DNA of 64,000 nt from Arcuatula senhousia (taxonomy: Eukaryota; Mollusca; Bivalvia; Mytilida; Mytilidae). This document shows, piece after piece, positions 34,050 to 43,754 of this stretch (positions are counted from its first letter, which is position 1; each line of letters begins with the position of its first letter). The position numbers and the translations under genes were made by a program. The DNA lies in NCBI GenBank assembly GCA_963971305.1, contig OZ020307.1, positions 52,635,702-52,699,701 of the forward strand. Direction: 5' to 3'. Under the pieces are notes generated by a model, which worked only from the letters and a program-made list of their open reading frames with translations, did not search any database and was not told the DNA's origin.

Positions 34050-34460
34050 TTGTCTTAGGTTCTCTCTTGTTGAATTGAACTTTTGTCGATTGAGTTTACA
34101 GTGTGTTTTATATGTATGCTTTGTGCAAGCTTATCAATAGGGGGAAGATTGGATCCAAAAAACCAGTTTACCCCGCCACATTTTATATGTGCCTGTCCTA
34201 AGCCAGGAAACTTTGCCAAAGCCTTTGTTTGTCCTTGTCATTCTGTGTTAACTGTTTTATGTCAAGAATTGGGTCTTTCGTTGATGATTTAGGGATTGGT
34301 TTTGAAACTTTTGTATTGTATTAAAAGTCTTGGGCCAATGCAAGACGGTAAGCAGACATGTTGAAGACTGCTTGCTGTTTTCCGTTGTGATTTTTTGAAT
34401 TGCTGTTTGTTTATGTTTGTTGTGTCGCGTACACTTATTCCACTTCTCAATATCGTCTAT
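34050..34460 (+). repeat. Dispersed repeat family Y
   Basis: TCTTGTTGAATTGAAC, CAATAGGGGGAAGATTGG, ACATTTTATATGTGCCTGTC and GTCGCGTACACTTATTCCAC, collinear with 5495-5935. Confidence 0.6.
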
Positions 34461-34479
34461 TTAAGTACAATTTTCTTTT

Positions 34480-35400
34480 ATTAGAAGAAGGTGTAAAATT
34501 CTATTATATTACACAATTATCGTGTAATTACATGATAAAGTCTCAAAAATATTGTAAAATGATCTAATAATTTTCTCTTATGGGAAGAAAATGTACATGA
34601 ACCTAAGTAATACATCTCTAGACACTTGCGAGGTTTGAACCAGCAAGGCGTGTTTCAGTAGAGAACCTGACATGTAGTCATTGGTTAAATTCTCACAGGA
34701 TGCAAAGTTACTCGGCCATTAAATGTATCTTCTTAAAAATAATATAAAATGTGTCTACTTAATGCTTATTTTATTTTCAGTCCCTTGGCAAAATGCTTGT
34801 TTAATCCCATTTCTTAGGACAACTTCATTTGCCTATATATATCTTTATTTCCTCTTATGCAGAGATTCACATATAAATACATACAGTATGCTGACATTAA
34901 TACAAAATGACAATGAACATAAGGGTAAATTTAATTAATAATGAGGCATGTACATTCAAAACAAAATCGACACAGAGAAGTTAAGACAAAGTAATTATTA
35001 AAACACAATTTAGAATAAAAACAGTTCGTTCTTTGTATTCCTAGAGGACCTGGTTATTTTTTAAGTGAAAATGAAAAAGAATGTTTTAAAGTCTAAAAAA
35101 AATAGATTAATTTTTGTTATGGGTTTCATCTTGGGTAAAATATATAATTTATCCGACTACCTAGGTTATTTTTTGCATTGCATTGTCGAGTCGATGCAAT
35201 CAACTTTATACATGAGCTGCAATTAAAAATATCCACAGCAGACAATTACCAGCCTCTTGACAGGTCAATGCTACCAGTTGCCACGGTTCACTGTCTTGCA
35301 ATCGACCCCAGGTTGAAAAGAATGTTGCACATGTATACCGAAAAATATAAAGATTGCAATGGGCCTGACTTTGTACTTGCAATTCGAAAGAAATGATGTA
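34480..35400 (+). repeat. Duplicated unit A, right part, with a coding-like remnant
   Basis: 34480-34740 aligns with 54860-55075 (GAAGAAGGTGTAAAATT, GAGGTTTGAA, TTGGTTAAATT). 34780-34830 aligns with 40905-40960 (CTTGGCAAAATGC..CCATTTCTTAGG). At 35178-35396 a frame reads ADNYQPLDRSMLPVATVHCL then KDCNGPDFVLAIRKK and a stop. The related stretch at 42276 reads EDCNRPDIENALRKKC but is frameshifted upstream. It looks like a decayed duplicated coding segment; the protein is not recognised. Confidence 0.4.
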
Positions 35401-36270
35401 TTAAACCAGGTCTTTCGGTGTCAAAATGCATGAAAAGTGTCTGATAGTAACACAAAACAATATGGATAGAGAGGTAATCACCTTAAATGCACATTAGATT
35501 TGACACTGATAAAAATAATTATTGAATCTCAATCTAAAATTTCTATTGCAAGGCATCGTAAACAGTCGGTGAGATATATTTTTGTTAACTCTTAAAATGT
35601 CTGACTGATGGATTTTTATATTGGTGACTATAGGGGAATGTCCATCTGCAGCGACTGATACCTAAGAAAGTAAAGACTCAAAAGAAAAAAAATAGTTCGT
35701 AGTTCCATCACATTATTTAAGCAAATACGGGATTTCCGTCTCTCACGACAAATGAGTACAAATTGCATTTCTGTATTCTTCTGATTTGATCTACGATATT
35801 TTGGCTATTTTTATAGCACTAAGCATGAACTGTTTGCCCATCCGGATTACCTTAATTTACTTTAGTTGAGTTGAGTATGTGTGGCTAAATGAATGCAGTT
35901 TAGTTGTTTTGTTTGTGTATGCAATGGTACTGTCCGTCTTGGTTTTCGTTTGTAAAATTTTGGTTCTAATTTGTTTTTCCGGACTTCTGACATTTGAATT
36001 TTGTGCATTAGCCCTTTTTACTGTCATGTCTATAGACGTATCAGTGTCATATCATTTAAGCTCCTTGAGTATAACATTTTATTATTAAATTTTGAATAGG
36101 GTAGTTTTGTCATCTTATAGGCGTATCCGGTTAATCGTTGTATGCTTAGAAACTTCTTCCTAACCCCAGGCTTTGATTTTAGTCATTATTTGGGTACCCA
36201 TTTTTTTTCTTTTTCGTAGTACAATGGTCAGCATTTTAAACTTTAAGATTTTTTCCTTTACAATATATAG
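35401..36270. other. Non-coding spacer with a distant family X-like stretch
   Basis: 35890-36060 (TACTGTCCGTCTTGGTTTTC, CATTTGAATTTTGTGC) resembles the distal part of family X. No gene seen. Confidence 0.3.
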
Positions 36271-36276
36271 GGAAGA

Positions 36277-36320
36277 GCGCCCCTGATAAGCCTTGAATAG
36301 ACGATATCCGCATGAGACGT
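36277..36320 (+). ncRNA. Degenerate hammerhead ribozyme motif
   Basis: On the plus strand GCGCCC, CTGATAA, the TTGAATAGAC of stem II and GACGTAGC are recognisable in order. CTGATGA and GAAA are mutated (CTGATAA, GATA), so it is inactive. This is the oldest of the four copies in the window. Confidence 0.45.
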
Positions 36321-36476
36321 AGCATAATATAATGTTTTTGAAATTTGATGTAATGTTGATAAATACAGTTTTCCTGGCTTATTCAAGTACATCTACAGAT
36401 CCTACATGGTCAAATCAAAAGTACGTTACCTAAATCACCTACTTCAGGTTTTTCAGTCCGTATTTTCATTTTCCAG

Positions 36477-36603
36477 GAAAAAAACACAATACATTGACCG
36501 TGCATTCATTATCCATTGACTCATCAAAAACCACTAAAACCGAAATAAACCCGATTAACGGGACGTTTGATCAATCCCATGGCATTTATGATGACAGAAA
36601 TTG
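36477..36603 (+). repeat. Conserved cassette of the duplicated unit, copy B
   Basis: 127 bp between TTTCATTTTCCAG and TTG|GTGACC. Open in one frame (KKHNTLTVHSLSIDSSKTTK then TEINPINGTFDQSHGIYDD). Same length as copy C. Exon-like boundaries are kept in all three copies, which is unexpected for a decayed repeat. Confidence 0.5.
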
Positions 36604-37376
36604 GTGACCTAGGCCGTGATCTTTCAATGTTTTCGTTATCTTAGAAAATGGTCATTATTTATTCTTTTATTTATTGTCATTTATGTTGAACTTTTTTTAT
36701 TGTAACTTAACCCAGAGAAATGAACGGAGATATAACTGAAAGCGTGGAGGATAATTCTAAATAACAGGGCAAATCGGTCTGAAAATGACTGAAAAGTTTT
36801 TATCCTTATATTAGTAGGGTTTGAATTTGACACTAGGTCATCAGTCTAGTCTTTAAATGTTCGAGGAAAATCAAGTATTAAATGTAAAAATTAAACATAT
36901 ATTTATATAGAAATCTTTATTTTGATTGGCAGAGACGACGACACGTGACATATGATAGTTCACTGGGTCTACCGGTAACCATTGGGTCGCATGGTAAAGT
37001 CATGCACAAGCTCGTGAGATTTTTCACTGGGCATCTTATGTTTTTGTTGTTTTCGTGTATCCTATTAATGTTCGATATAATATAACGGTTATCACCCAAT
37101 TGTTGTCTTTCCCGAGAAAAGTAAGGTAACCCTCAGGGCAATCCTTCATGTGACCTTACTTTCTAGGGAGAGAAGCATCTTGATCACACACCAACTAGGG
37201 TGATAATTGTATAATTTCTATCGATGGATTTCAAATTAAACTCAAGCTATTCTTAATCGTCCAGAAGTAACAGGCACACCTTAAATGCGAAGGTGATCTG
37301 AAATTTTTAGGGCTAATTGTTATTACTCCGCGTTCTATATTTATTCACCTTTGATACACAATTTTATCATTGTATT
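36604..37376. other. Remainder of duplicated unit B, left part
   Basis: 36690-36760 aligns with 48115-48190 (GAGAAA...GAAAGC(G/A)TGGA(G/A)G). 36915-37200 is richer in GC (GAGACGACGACACGTGACAT, GGGTCTACCGGTAACCATTG) and may be another repeat. No gene seen. Confidence 0.35.
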
Positions 37377-37381
37377 AGAAT

Positions 37382-39118
37382 CACAGGTAGTAATGTGTCA
37401 TATCGTAAAACGTTTGGTAAAGGGATTTTGTCATGGTTTAGTCAAGGGCGTCATGGTTTGTACAAGGGATATTTGCATAATGTCGTCTGCAAAAATGAAA
37501 TCATAATTTTTCCGGGCATAAAAGGCGTGTTTGGGCATTTTTAAGGGCAAGATATTTGTACTAAAATATGGCACATGTAAATGATGGAATATACTCGCTA
37601 AATCATTCAGGAAAAATAGTTTTGTTCAATTGATAAAATAACATCATTTAATGTTCCAAGCAAAAGTGAAAGCCAGATGTTGCTCAAAAACAATCATTTA
37701 CTGTGCATACAATCTTTTGACACATTTTCAGCGTAATTAAACGCTTAGAAAGCATGCATCGCAATAATTTTTTTTTTACTTGTCATGGTTTGTACAAGGG
37801 ACGTCATGGTTTAGTGTAGGGTGGTCATGGTTTGGTCAAGGGATGTTTAAAAATGATATTTTAAATCTTATTCAATCATATGAGCTAACAATTATGTTTT
37901 AACCTTAAACCGGTCATATAAGCTGAGACAATAACATCGCTCGAGAAATGATATGGGATTTAATATGGAAACTCAAAGTCAAAATAGATACAAAGGTATA
38001 CAGGAAAACACTGAATAGGCAGTAGGTTTAATGCATGATTTTGCTTATTGCTGCTCATATATATACTTAAAACTATCTACTCCCTATCAATGAAGCTTTT
38101 CCTTTCAGTATCAATAGAAGGACACATCTGAACTATTGCAAAGGGCATCAGATGAGTGCAGACGTTGGTTTGTCATAGGGTTTTGTTTTGTCTTCCTTTA
38201 CCGGATTTGACGCACTGAATTGACTGTAGGTAACGCGACGGGTGTGCTATAGCAAGCAGGAACTGTTTATTCTTCCGGAGCACATGAGTTCATTCTCGTT
38301 TCGACTGGAGTTCACGTTGTTGATTGACATTCAGTTATGGGTACCCCATTGGTACATGTACCTCTGCTTCTTGCATATCTCAGGGAATATGTTGCTTCAT
38401 CCATAATAATATTATTCAGTGCAACAGCAGTGCCTATAGTATTAGAGAAATGTTTGCTTCATCCATAGTACTTTTTATATTATCATTCAGGAGTAGCTTG
38501 TACTGTTTTTAGAAGCTCATACATTGTACAATAACCATATTCATATTTGATTGTTCAATGGTAATCCTGATGATTAGTATATGTTGTTGGCTTAGTGACG
38601 GTCTAGAGCAATTAAAAGGATTTAGATTATATATATAGAAATATATATCTTTTATATGCTATTACTGAAAGTAACGATTTATAATTTCCAAGAAACGATC
38701 CAATGATTTTTTCGGGGGTTAAAGATGCGTATTAAGAAACACGGAAACACAGTATGTCGTCAAACACAATAAAACAGCAGAAAATACCTAATAATTTGTC
38801 CGATCTCCTAAGTTTAGAAAATGTGATAAACCATGACATAATGGTATAAACCATGACAATTTTCTGTTCCCTTTACCAAACCATGACAAAATTTAAATTT
38901 AGTTAATAAGCACAACTAAGCAGATTTAAAGCTAACACAGTAAACCTTTATCGTCATGTTCAATTCCTTTTTACTCTCCTCTCTATTTGATAATAAAATA
39001 AAGGTATTTTTACATATTTTAGAAAAATATCCCTTGTACAAACCATGACCTCCCTTTACCATACCATGACAAAATCCCTTTACCAAACATTGTACGATAT
39101 GACACATTACTACCTGTG
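37382..39118. mobile_element. 1.74-kb CAC-ended DNA transposon, non-autonomous
   Basis: Flanked by the 5-bp duplication AGAAT (37377-37381 and 39119-39123). The terminal inverted repeats start CACAGGTAGTAATGTGTCAT and extend about 95 bp with few mismatches. Subterminal arrays of a short motif (TCATGGTTTGTACAAGGGA and variants) sit near both ends: about five copies at 37428-37850 pointing one way, and about five in reverse at 38829-39090. No transposase frame. A family X repeat is nested at 38150-38370. CAC terminus plus 5-bp duplication fits Transib/RAG-like elements; inference only. Confidence 0.85.
38150..38370 (+). repeat. Family X copy nested in the 1.74-kb transposon
   Basis: CAGATGAGTGCAGACGTTGG, CGCGACGGGTGTGCTATAGC, CAGGAACTGTTTATTCTTCC and GGAGTTCACGTTGTTGATTG. 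This is the most complete copy of the family here. Confidence 0.6.
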
Positions 39119-39123
39119 AGAAT

Positions 39124-40680
39124 AGATTTATTTTTAAAACCCCACTTCAGATACAATTGCGTATGTCTAATTGTACCCAACATAAAAACGAGATTCACAT
39201 TGCTGAAATATTTTTTCTATATTTTCTAATTTTTCTATAGCTGTGTAAAACATGTAAACACGTGTTTTCTTCTTCATTTGTGAGTCTTTCATCTGTCTGT
39301 CGTAGACCAGACATCCTGTTTAATTCAATTTTGTTACATGTATCTCTTCTGATTTCAAAATCTTGCAAATTATTGTATCGTATAGATTTTTTCTCAATTA
39401 TTCTAGTTAAATCATTCGGACATTTAATTAAATTCATTTATTCCCTTAAACAATATTTTGAATGATTAGGAAATAAGGGAACTGCCAAAACTATCGAACT
39501 GGGATGATCAATCTCACATGCCCAATAAGGAAAGATAATCGAAAGAAAAGTCATAACTGAAAAATTAATGATCGCAATGTTCCTGGATAAGTACACAAAA
39601 AAAAGGCATAAACAAAACTATCTAAGTTGGTTCATGACATCAATCGTACATGTTCAAGAAGAAAAGAAAATGAGCAAAGCCACACCGGAGAAATTGAAGA
39701 TCGAAATGGTACCGATGCATCACAGGTAGTGATCGATTTGTAAGGCAGTAGAATTTTTAAGTTTCGTATTTCATTAAAATCAGTTTTCTGTATTTTTGCC
39801 TCTTTTTGCCTTCCCCTATTGAATCAATGCTATCATTTTGTTTCTTAATTACCAGAATACTTGATGCTTTATGAGGAAATTAAAGTACTTTTCACTACAT
39901 TTTATGGATTTTAACTACATGTTTAACCAAAACTTGTTCCCTATTCCGTAACCGATCAGAAACAAAGCTTGGAAGTGTCGTTGCTGTTGTTAATTAGGTT
40001 AAATCAGATTACTGAGATCCGTCTTTAAAACCAAAACACTAAGGATGTCAATTTTAAAATAGGATTACAAATGTTATGTAATTGTTCCTAAACTGGAAAT
40101 TTGAAGTCAAAATTACAGAACACTAAAACGTGTTGGCAGCTTACAATGAAAAGTGAGTGATGTGGGAAATTGGTTGGATGATATGTTTAATGAAGGAATG
40201 TGTTGGAAATCGAATCATTACAACCTATCAATAGAGGGCAAATCAAAAGTTGCTTACAACAAACCGAACAAAATGTCAAATGTCTATGTCATCGTATTTC
40301 ATTTTATATTTTATAAAGTCCATTTCTTTACCTTTTAATGCTGCAGATTTGAAGAGATTGAAATGCATTAAAAGTAAACCTTAACAAAATATCGAAGTAT
40401 TCTACTCAACTGCCTTTAGTTACTATACACTTCCTTTTTATTAAAAGTATTTTAATGGACGTAATGGAAAATAAAAGTGTCCAAATGCATCTACATTTTG
40501 ATTCGAGAAATATTTTTATAAAACACTTCCATTTTCCAGGTTGAATTTAGTTAAGATGACAAAATAAAATTAGACAGGAAATCTAAGACTTGCATTAGAC
40601 AGAAAGTAACGTTTTTAACAAAATGCGGCTTTTAAGCAATCCATGTTTACAACATTAATGCCAATCTCAGCCCGGAAAAG
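39124..40680 (+). repeat. Duplicated unit B, middle part
   Basis: 39110-39470 aligns with 48575-48890 (AAATTATTGTATC, TTTCTCAATTATTC, GGACATTT, TTTTGAATGATTA). 39650-39710 aligns with 48945-49000 (ACACCGGAGAAATTGAAGAT). 40330-40500 aligns with 50580-50750 (GAAATGCATTAAAA, TAAACCTTAACAAAATATC). The copies are diverged and hold no intact gene. Confidence 0.6.
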
Positions 40681-40688
40681 CAAAATTG

Positions 40689-40770
40689 GACCGACAATTT
40701 ATCTGGAAGGGGGGCTTGTTTTTGTTTTTTGTTTTGTTCTGGTAAGGATTTTTTTTCCTAAGAATTACAA
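40689..40770 (+). mobile_element. Half copy of the GGGACCGACC MITE
   Basis: TTGGACCGACAATTTATCTG-GAAGGGGGGC resembles the left terminus of 33527 and 54515. The matching right end was not found nearby. Confidence 0.35.
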
Positions 40771-41495
40771 CAGAGTATTATGTTTCCGTTATAAGAATTA
40801 TTTTATATAGCAGAAATCCTTCTTGAGAATTTTTTTTAAAGGATTAGGCAGTTACTTGGGCATTAAATGTAGTTTCTATACCCCTATATGATAAATGCGA
40901 ATTGTCTTTAATTAACATTTTTCTTGGCAAAATGCAGGCTCAATACCATTTCTTTAGGTAGTCTTGGGTCTTAAAATTTAACATATGATTTTCCAAACTT
41001 TAATAATTATAGACAATGGTGAATGCATTAATCAATAAAAACAAAAGGTCACCATGCTAATCTTACCCCCCAAAATAGATTTGAGTTTCCAAGTCATTTG
41101 TGGGGATTATATCGGAAAAATACACTAAAACATGGGATCACTGGACTTCTCATTGAGATTTTTATTATAAAAAAAATTAATTTTCCCATGTTTGTACTTT
41201 TCTCTTTCTATATGTTTTTCATATAATAATTTCATTATACGAATTCAAAAAAATTACTTCACATCATTTTAAGTATGATATAACATCTCATTAAAATTAG
41301 ATTATAAACTGAAATTTTGCAAAATGTCTTAAAATTATTGTCCATTTTAGACCACTTTCCAAGCTGCCTTATGACAACTTCATTCACCTTTTCACTAGTT
41401 AGATATTTTGGTAAAGTGACGACGTTAAACTCCCCAGTCAGACAATCTGCTAAACGTTAAGCAATTAAATAATTGGGAAAATATAATTTAACGGC
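40771..41495. other. Duplicated unit B, right part, and AT-rich DNA
   Basis: 40850-40960 aligns with 34700-34830. The rest is AT-rich with no gene seen. Confidence 0.35.
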
Positions 41496-41499
41496 CCCA

Positions 41500-41744
41500 T
41501 AAACTTTACTCTTGTTGAACTCTACAAATGGAACTTTAACGTGCAAACAAAATTGCCCCCCCCCCTTTGTACACAGAAACTGCCTTTTTCCTTCCCTTCC
41601 AAAAGATTAACATCGTTCCTTATTAAGACCACTCTAGCAAGTGGGGTCGACAGAGAGTCGGAAAATTGGTCCATGAAATTTTAGGATATAACCATGAGCC
41701 TAGGTGTTATAAGCCCGACGCGTTCACCACTACACCTCCGATGC
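41500..41744 (-). mobile_element. tRNA-derived SINE, minus orientation
   Basis: The head read from 41744 downward is GGAGGTGTAGTGGTGAACGC, A-box-like. The B-box position (GGTTATATCCT) is mutated. The body CAATTTTCCGACTCTCTGTC is shared with 54055. Confidence 0.6.
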
Positions 41745-41854
41745 AGCTCTCCATGAATTATTCTGCTTGAATTGTTAAAATGTTTTGGGGAAATGTGTAT
41801 GCAAAACTTCAAAAGTGGCGAAAAAAACATTCGCAGTGGAAGATTGCCAGCAAC

Positions 41855-41975
41855 TTGGAAGAAGCAAAGGTACATGTACGCATGGGGCATCCGTATGTCA
41901 AAAACCAAAAACAGCAGGAAAAAAAACAGTAAACACCAACCATAACGGAACAAAAAACAGACATGAAAACCACTG
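41855..41975 (-). repeat. Family X fragment, minus
   Basis: GAAGCAAAGGTACATGTACG, CATGGGGCATCCG and CAGTAAACACCAACCATAAC in reverse relative to 38320-38370 and 31700-31770. Confidence 0.5.
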
Positions 41976-42194
41976 AAATATGGAATACAAATGACAACAA
42001 AGCTCCAGACAATAAATTTTGCTACGCCTGATGCGCGTTTCGTCTATTCAAGACTCATCAGAGGCGCTCTACCAAAAATATTGAAAATGCCAAACACTGT
42101 ATAAATATGAAGAGCATAGAACAGTATAACCAAAAATACCAAACTGGGGAACCAAATTATTTCTAAGATATTCAATATATGTCTGGGGTATGTG
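41976..42194 (-). repeat. Hammerhead-bearing repeat, copy 1
   Basis: About 215 bp, nearly identical to 60064-60275 from ACAAATGACAACAAAG to ATGTCTGGGGTA. The two copies lie 18 kb apart and in the same orientation, so this is a recently active dispersed repeat. Confidence 0.8.
42024..42067 (-). ncRNA. Hammerhead ribozyme, type I, one stem III mismatch
   Basis: On the minus strand: stem I strand GCGCCT, core CTGATGA, stem II GTCT-TGAAT-AGAC, core GAAA, stem III ACGCGCAT, cleavage base C, stem I return AGGCGT. Relative to the 60-kb copy the palindrome ACGCGCGT has become ACGCGCAT, which mispairs one stem III position. Cleavage after ATC would still satisfy the NUH rule. Activity probably reduced. 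Confidence 0.75.
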
Positions 42195-42219
42195 ACTAGT
42201 ACTAGTGTATGCGGCTTGA

Positions 42220-42450
42220 CGTCTTGACATTTACCCCGGATTAAAAGCCTAATGAACAAGTTTACAAAAGAACCTGAAGATTGCAATAGACCTGACATTG
42301 AAAATGCACTTCGGAAGAAATGTGGTGCTAAATTTGGTCTTATGGTGCAAATCCAGACTCTTATGAGGCAATATAATGGTCTATTAGTACACAAAACACA
42401 AGACAGTGATGCAATCACCTTCAAAAAACTTTAAATTTTAGACAATATGA
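42220..42450 (+). repeat. Coding-like remnant in duplicated unit B
   Basis: EDCNRPDIENALRKKCGAKF parallels the unit A remnant at 35350-35396. The upstream part of the same homology carries TAA TGA and a 1-base length change, so it is not an intact exon. Confidence 0.4.
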
Positions 42451-43360
42451 TAAAAACCCAAGTTGATTTGGCTCTGTTATCAACTGTGTAGGCTTTTTTT
42501 TTCAAATGAAATTCGGGGGTGATTTGGTTTTTGCTCCTCTTGACTTTAATACTTAACTTTTGTTAAAGATTTGCTTCTCAGATTATCAAATTACCCTTTC
42601 AGTAAATGTGTATTTTCCTTTCGTTTGTATTTTATTTTGAAATTTATCATCTTTTTAGTTCTGAGTAATATTCTATTCAAATTTGTTCAATTCCAACTAC
42701 TATTGGATTAATTGCAAATGTTATGTAATTGGTGAAAAAATTAAGAATTTTAGGCCAACATGACATACACTGAAATCTCTAGAGAATTCACAATGAAACA
42801 TTAGTGGCAGATCTGATGCGATTAATAAAAGCAATGCTATGGAAAGCTTCGGCTAGGTTAAACTTTTCTGAGAGCGATATTTCCCGCCTGGGAATATATG
42901 AGACGGGCAAGAAGTATGATAACGAAAATATAAAAGACATTGGGAATATAAGTGCACGAATTTTTTTCTCCGGTTATAATCCTTAAATGGTAGAATGTTT
43001 TAAAGAGAGTATTGGAACCTACAATTAATGTGCATTGTTTAACCTGTACATGTACATGTTGGTACTATGGGGAATGACACAAAATAAATGGGATTCATAA
43101 TAAAAGAAAAAACTGGAAGAAACGGAACAAAATTAAATTTTAGTAAAACAATGTACCAATCACTTTCTTTAAATGTAAGAATATAGTTTAAGAGAAGTAA
43201 TGGAATAGTTTAGCAATAAAGATACAATCATTTTCCTTATATTGAAAGGCTTTATGATCAAAAAGAGACAGAGGACAATTAAATAGAAAGCCATGTTCGA
43301 AGAGCTGATTGGTTTTTTTCTTTTCATTTTTTTTCTTGGTTTTCTTTTACTAAAATATAC
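42451..43360. other. Non-coding stretch with a partial extra copy of the unit
   Basis: 42690-42800 repeats GCAAATGTTATGTAATTGG and ACTGAAATCTCTAGAGAA (compare 32540-32610). The 60-codon frame at 42804 is unrecognised. Confidence 0.35.
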
Positions 43361-43364
43361 ATAA

Positions 43365-43508
43365 TTAACGTTTCCAACGCAACTGATTAAGCATTGAATT
43401 CTCAAAACAGGATTTTGTTTCCTTGAACCTCGTCTTAAAAGTGTATGCTACAGAGTGACAATTTGAATAGGCATCACCAGTAGCCTTCAATGTGACCTGT
43501 TGTCGCTG
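43365..43508 (-). CDS. Possible terminal exon, unrecognised
   Basis: On the minus strand, after a TTTTTTTACAATCTTGGG... tract and CACTCGACAG acceptor, the frame reads QRQQVTLKATGDAYSNCHSV and continues through KTRFKETKSCFENSM to QLRWKR and TAA. Composition is polar and protein-like, with a clear GC rise over the flanks. No domain recognised. No canonical polyadenylation signal close by. A second AG three bases further in is an alternative acceptor. Confidence 0.28.
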   Translation of the reverse strand, partial: QRQQVTLKATGDAYSNCHSVAYTFKTRFKETKSCFENSMLNQLRWKR

Positions 43509-43754
43509 CTGTCGAGTGATTGACCCAAGATTGTAAAAAAATAATACATACACAAAATTGTCACTTATTAGTCTTACAAAAAATGCAAACAATGGATTGC
43601 ACATTAAAAATAAATATCAAGAAAAAGTAAAAAATAGTAAAATCCCAGAACCTGTTTGTATCCATTTTTTAAGGTATCTATAGTTTAATAGTGATAGTTG
43701 CAAATAAAGTTGCACCTCAATAAAATACCGGTCCATTAAATCTCGATCCCTTTT

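Noticed and set aside
36477..36603. Cassette B as a protein-coding exon
   Set aside because: Copy C has an in-frame stop and differences between copies are not biased to third positions.
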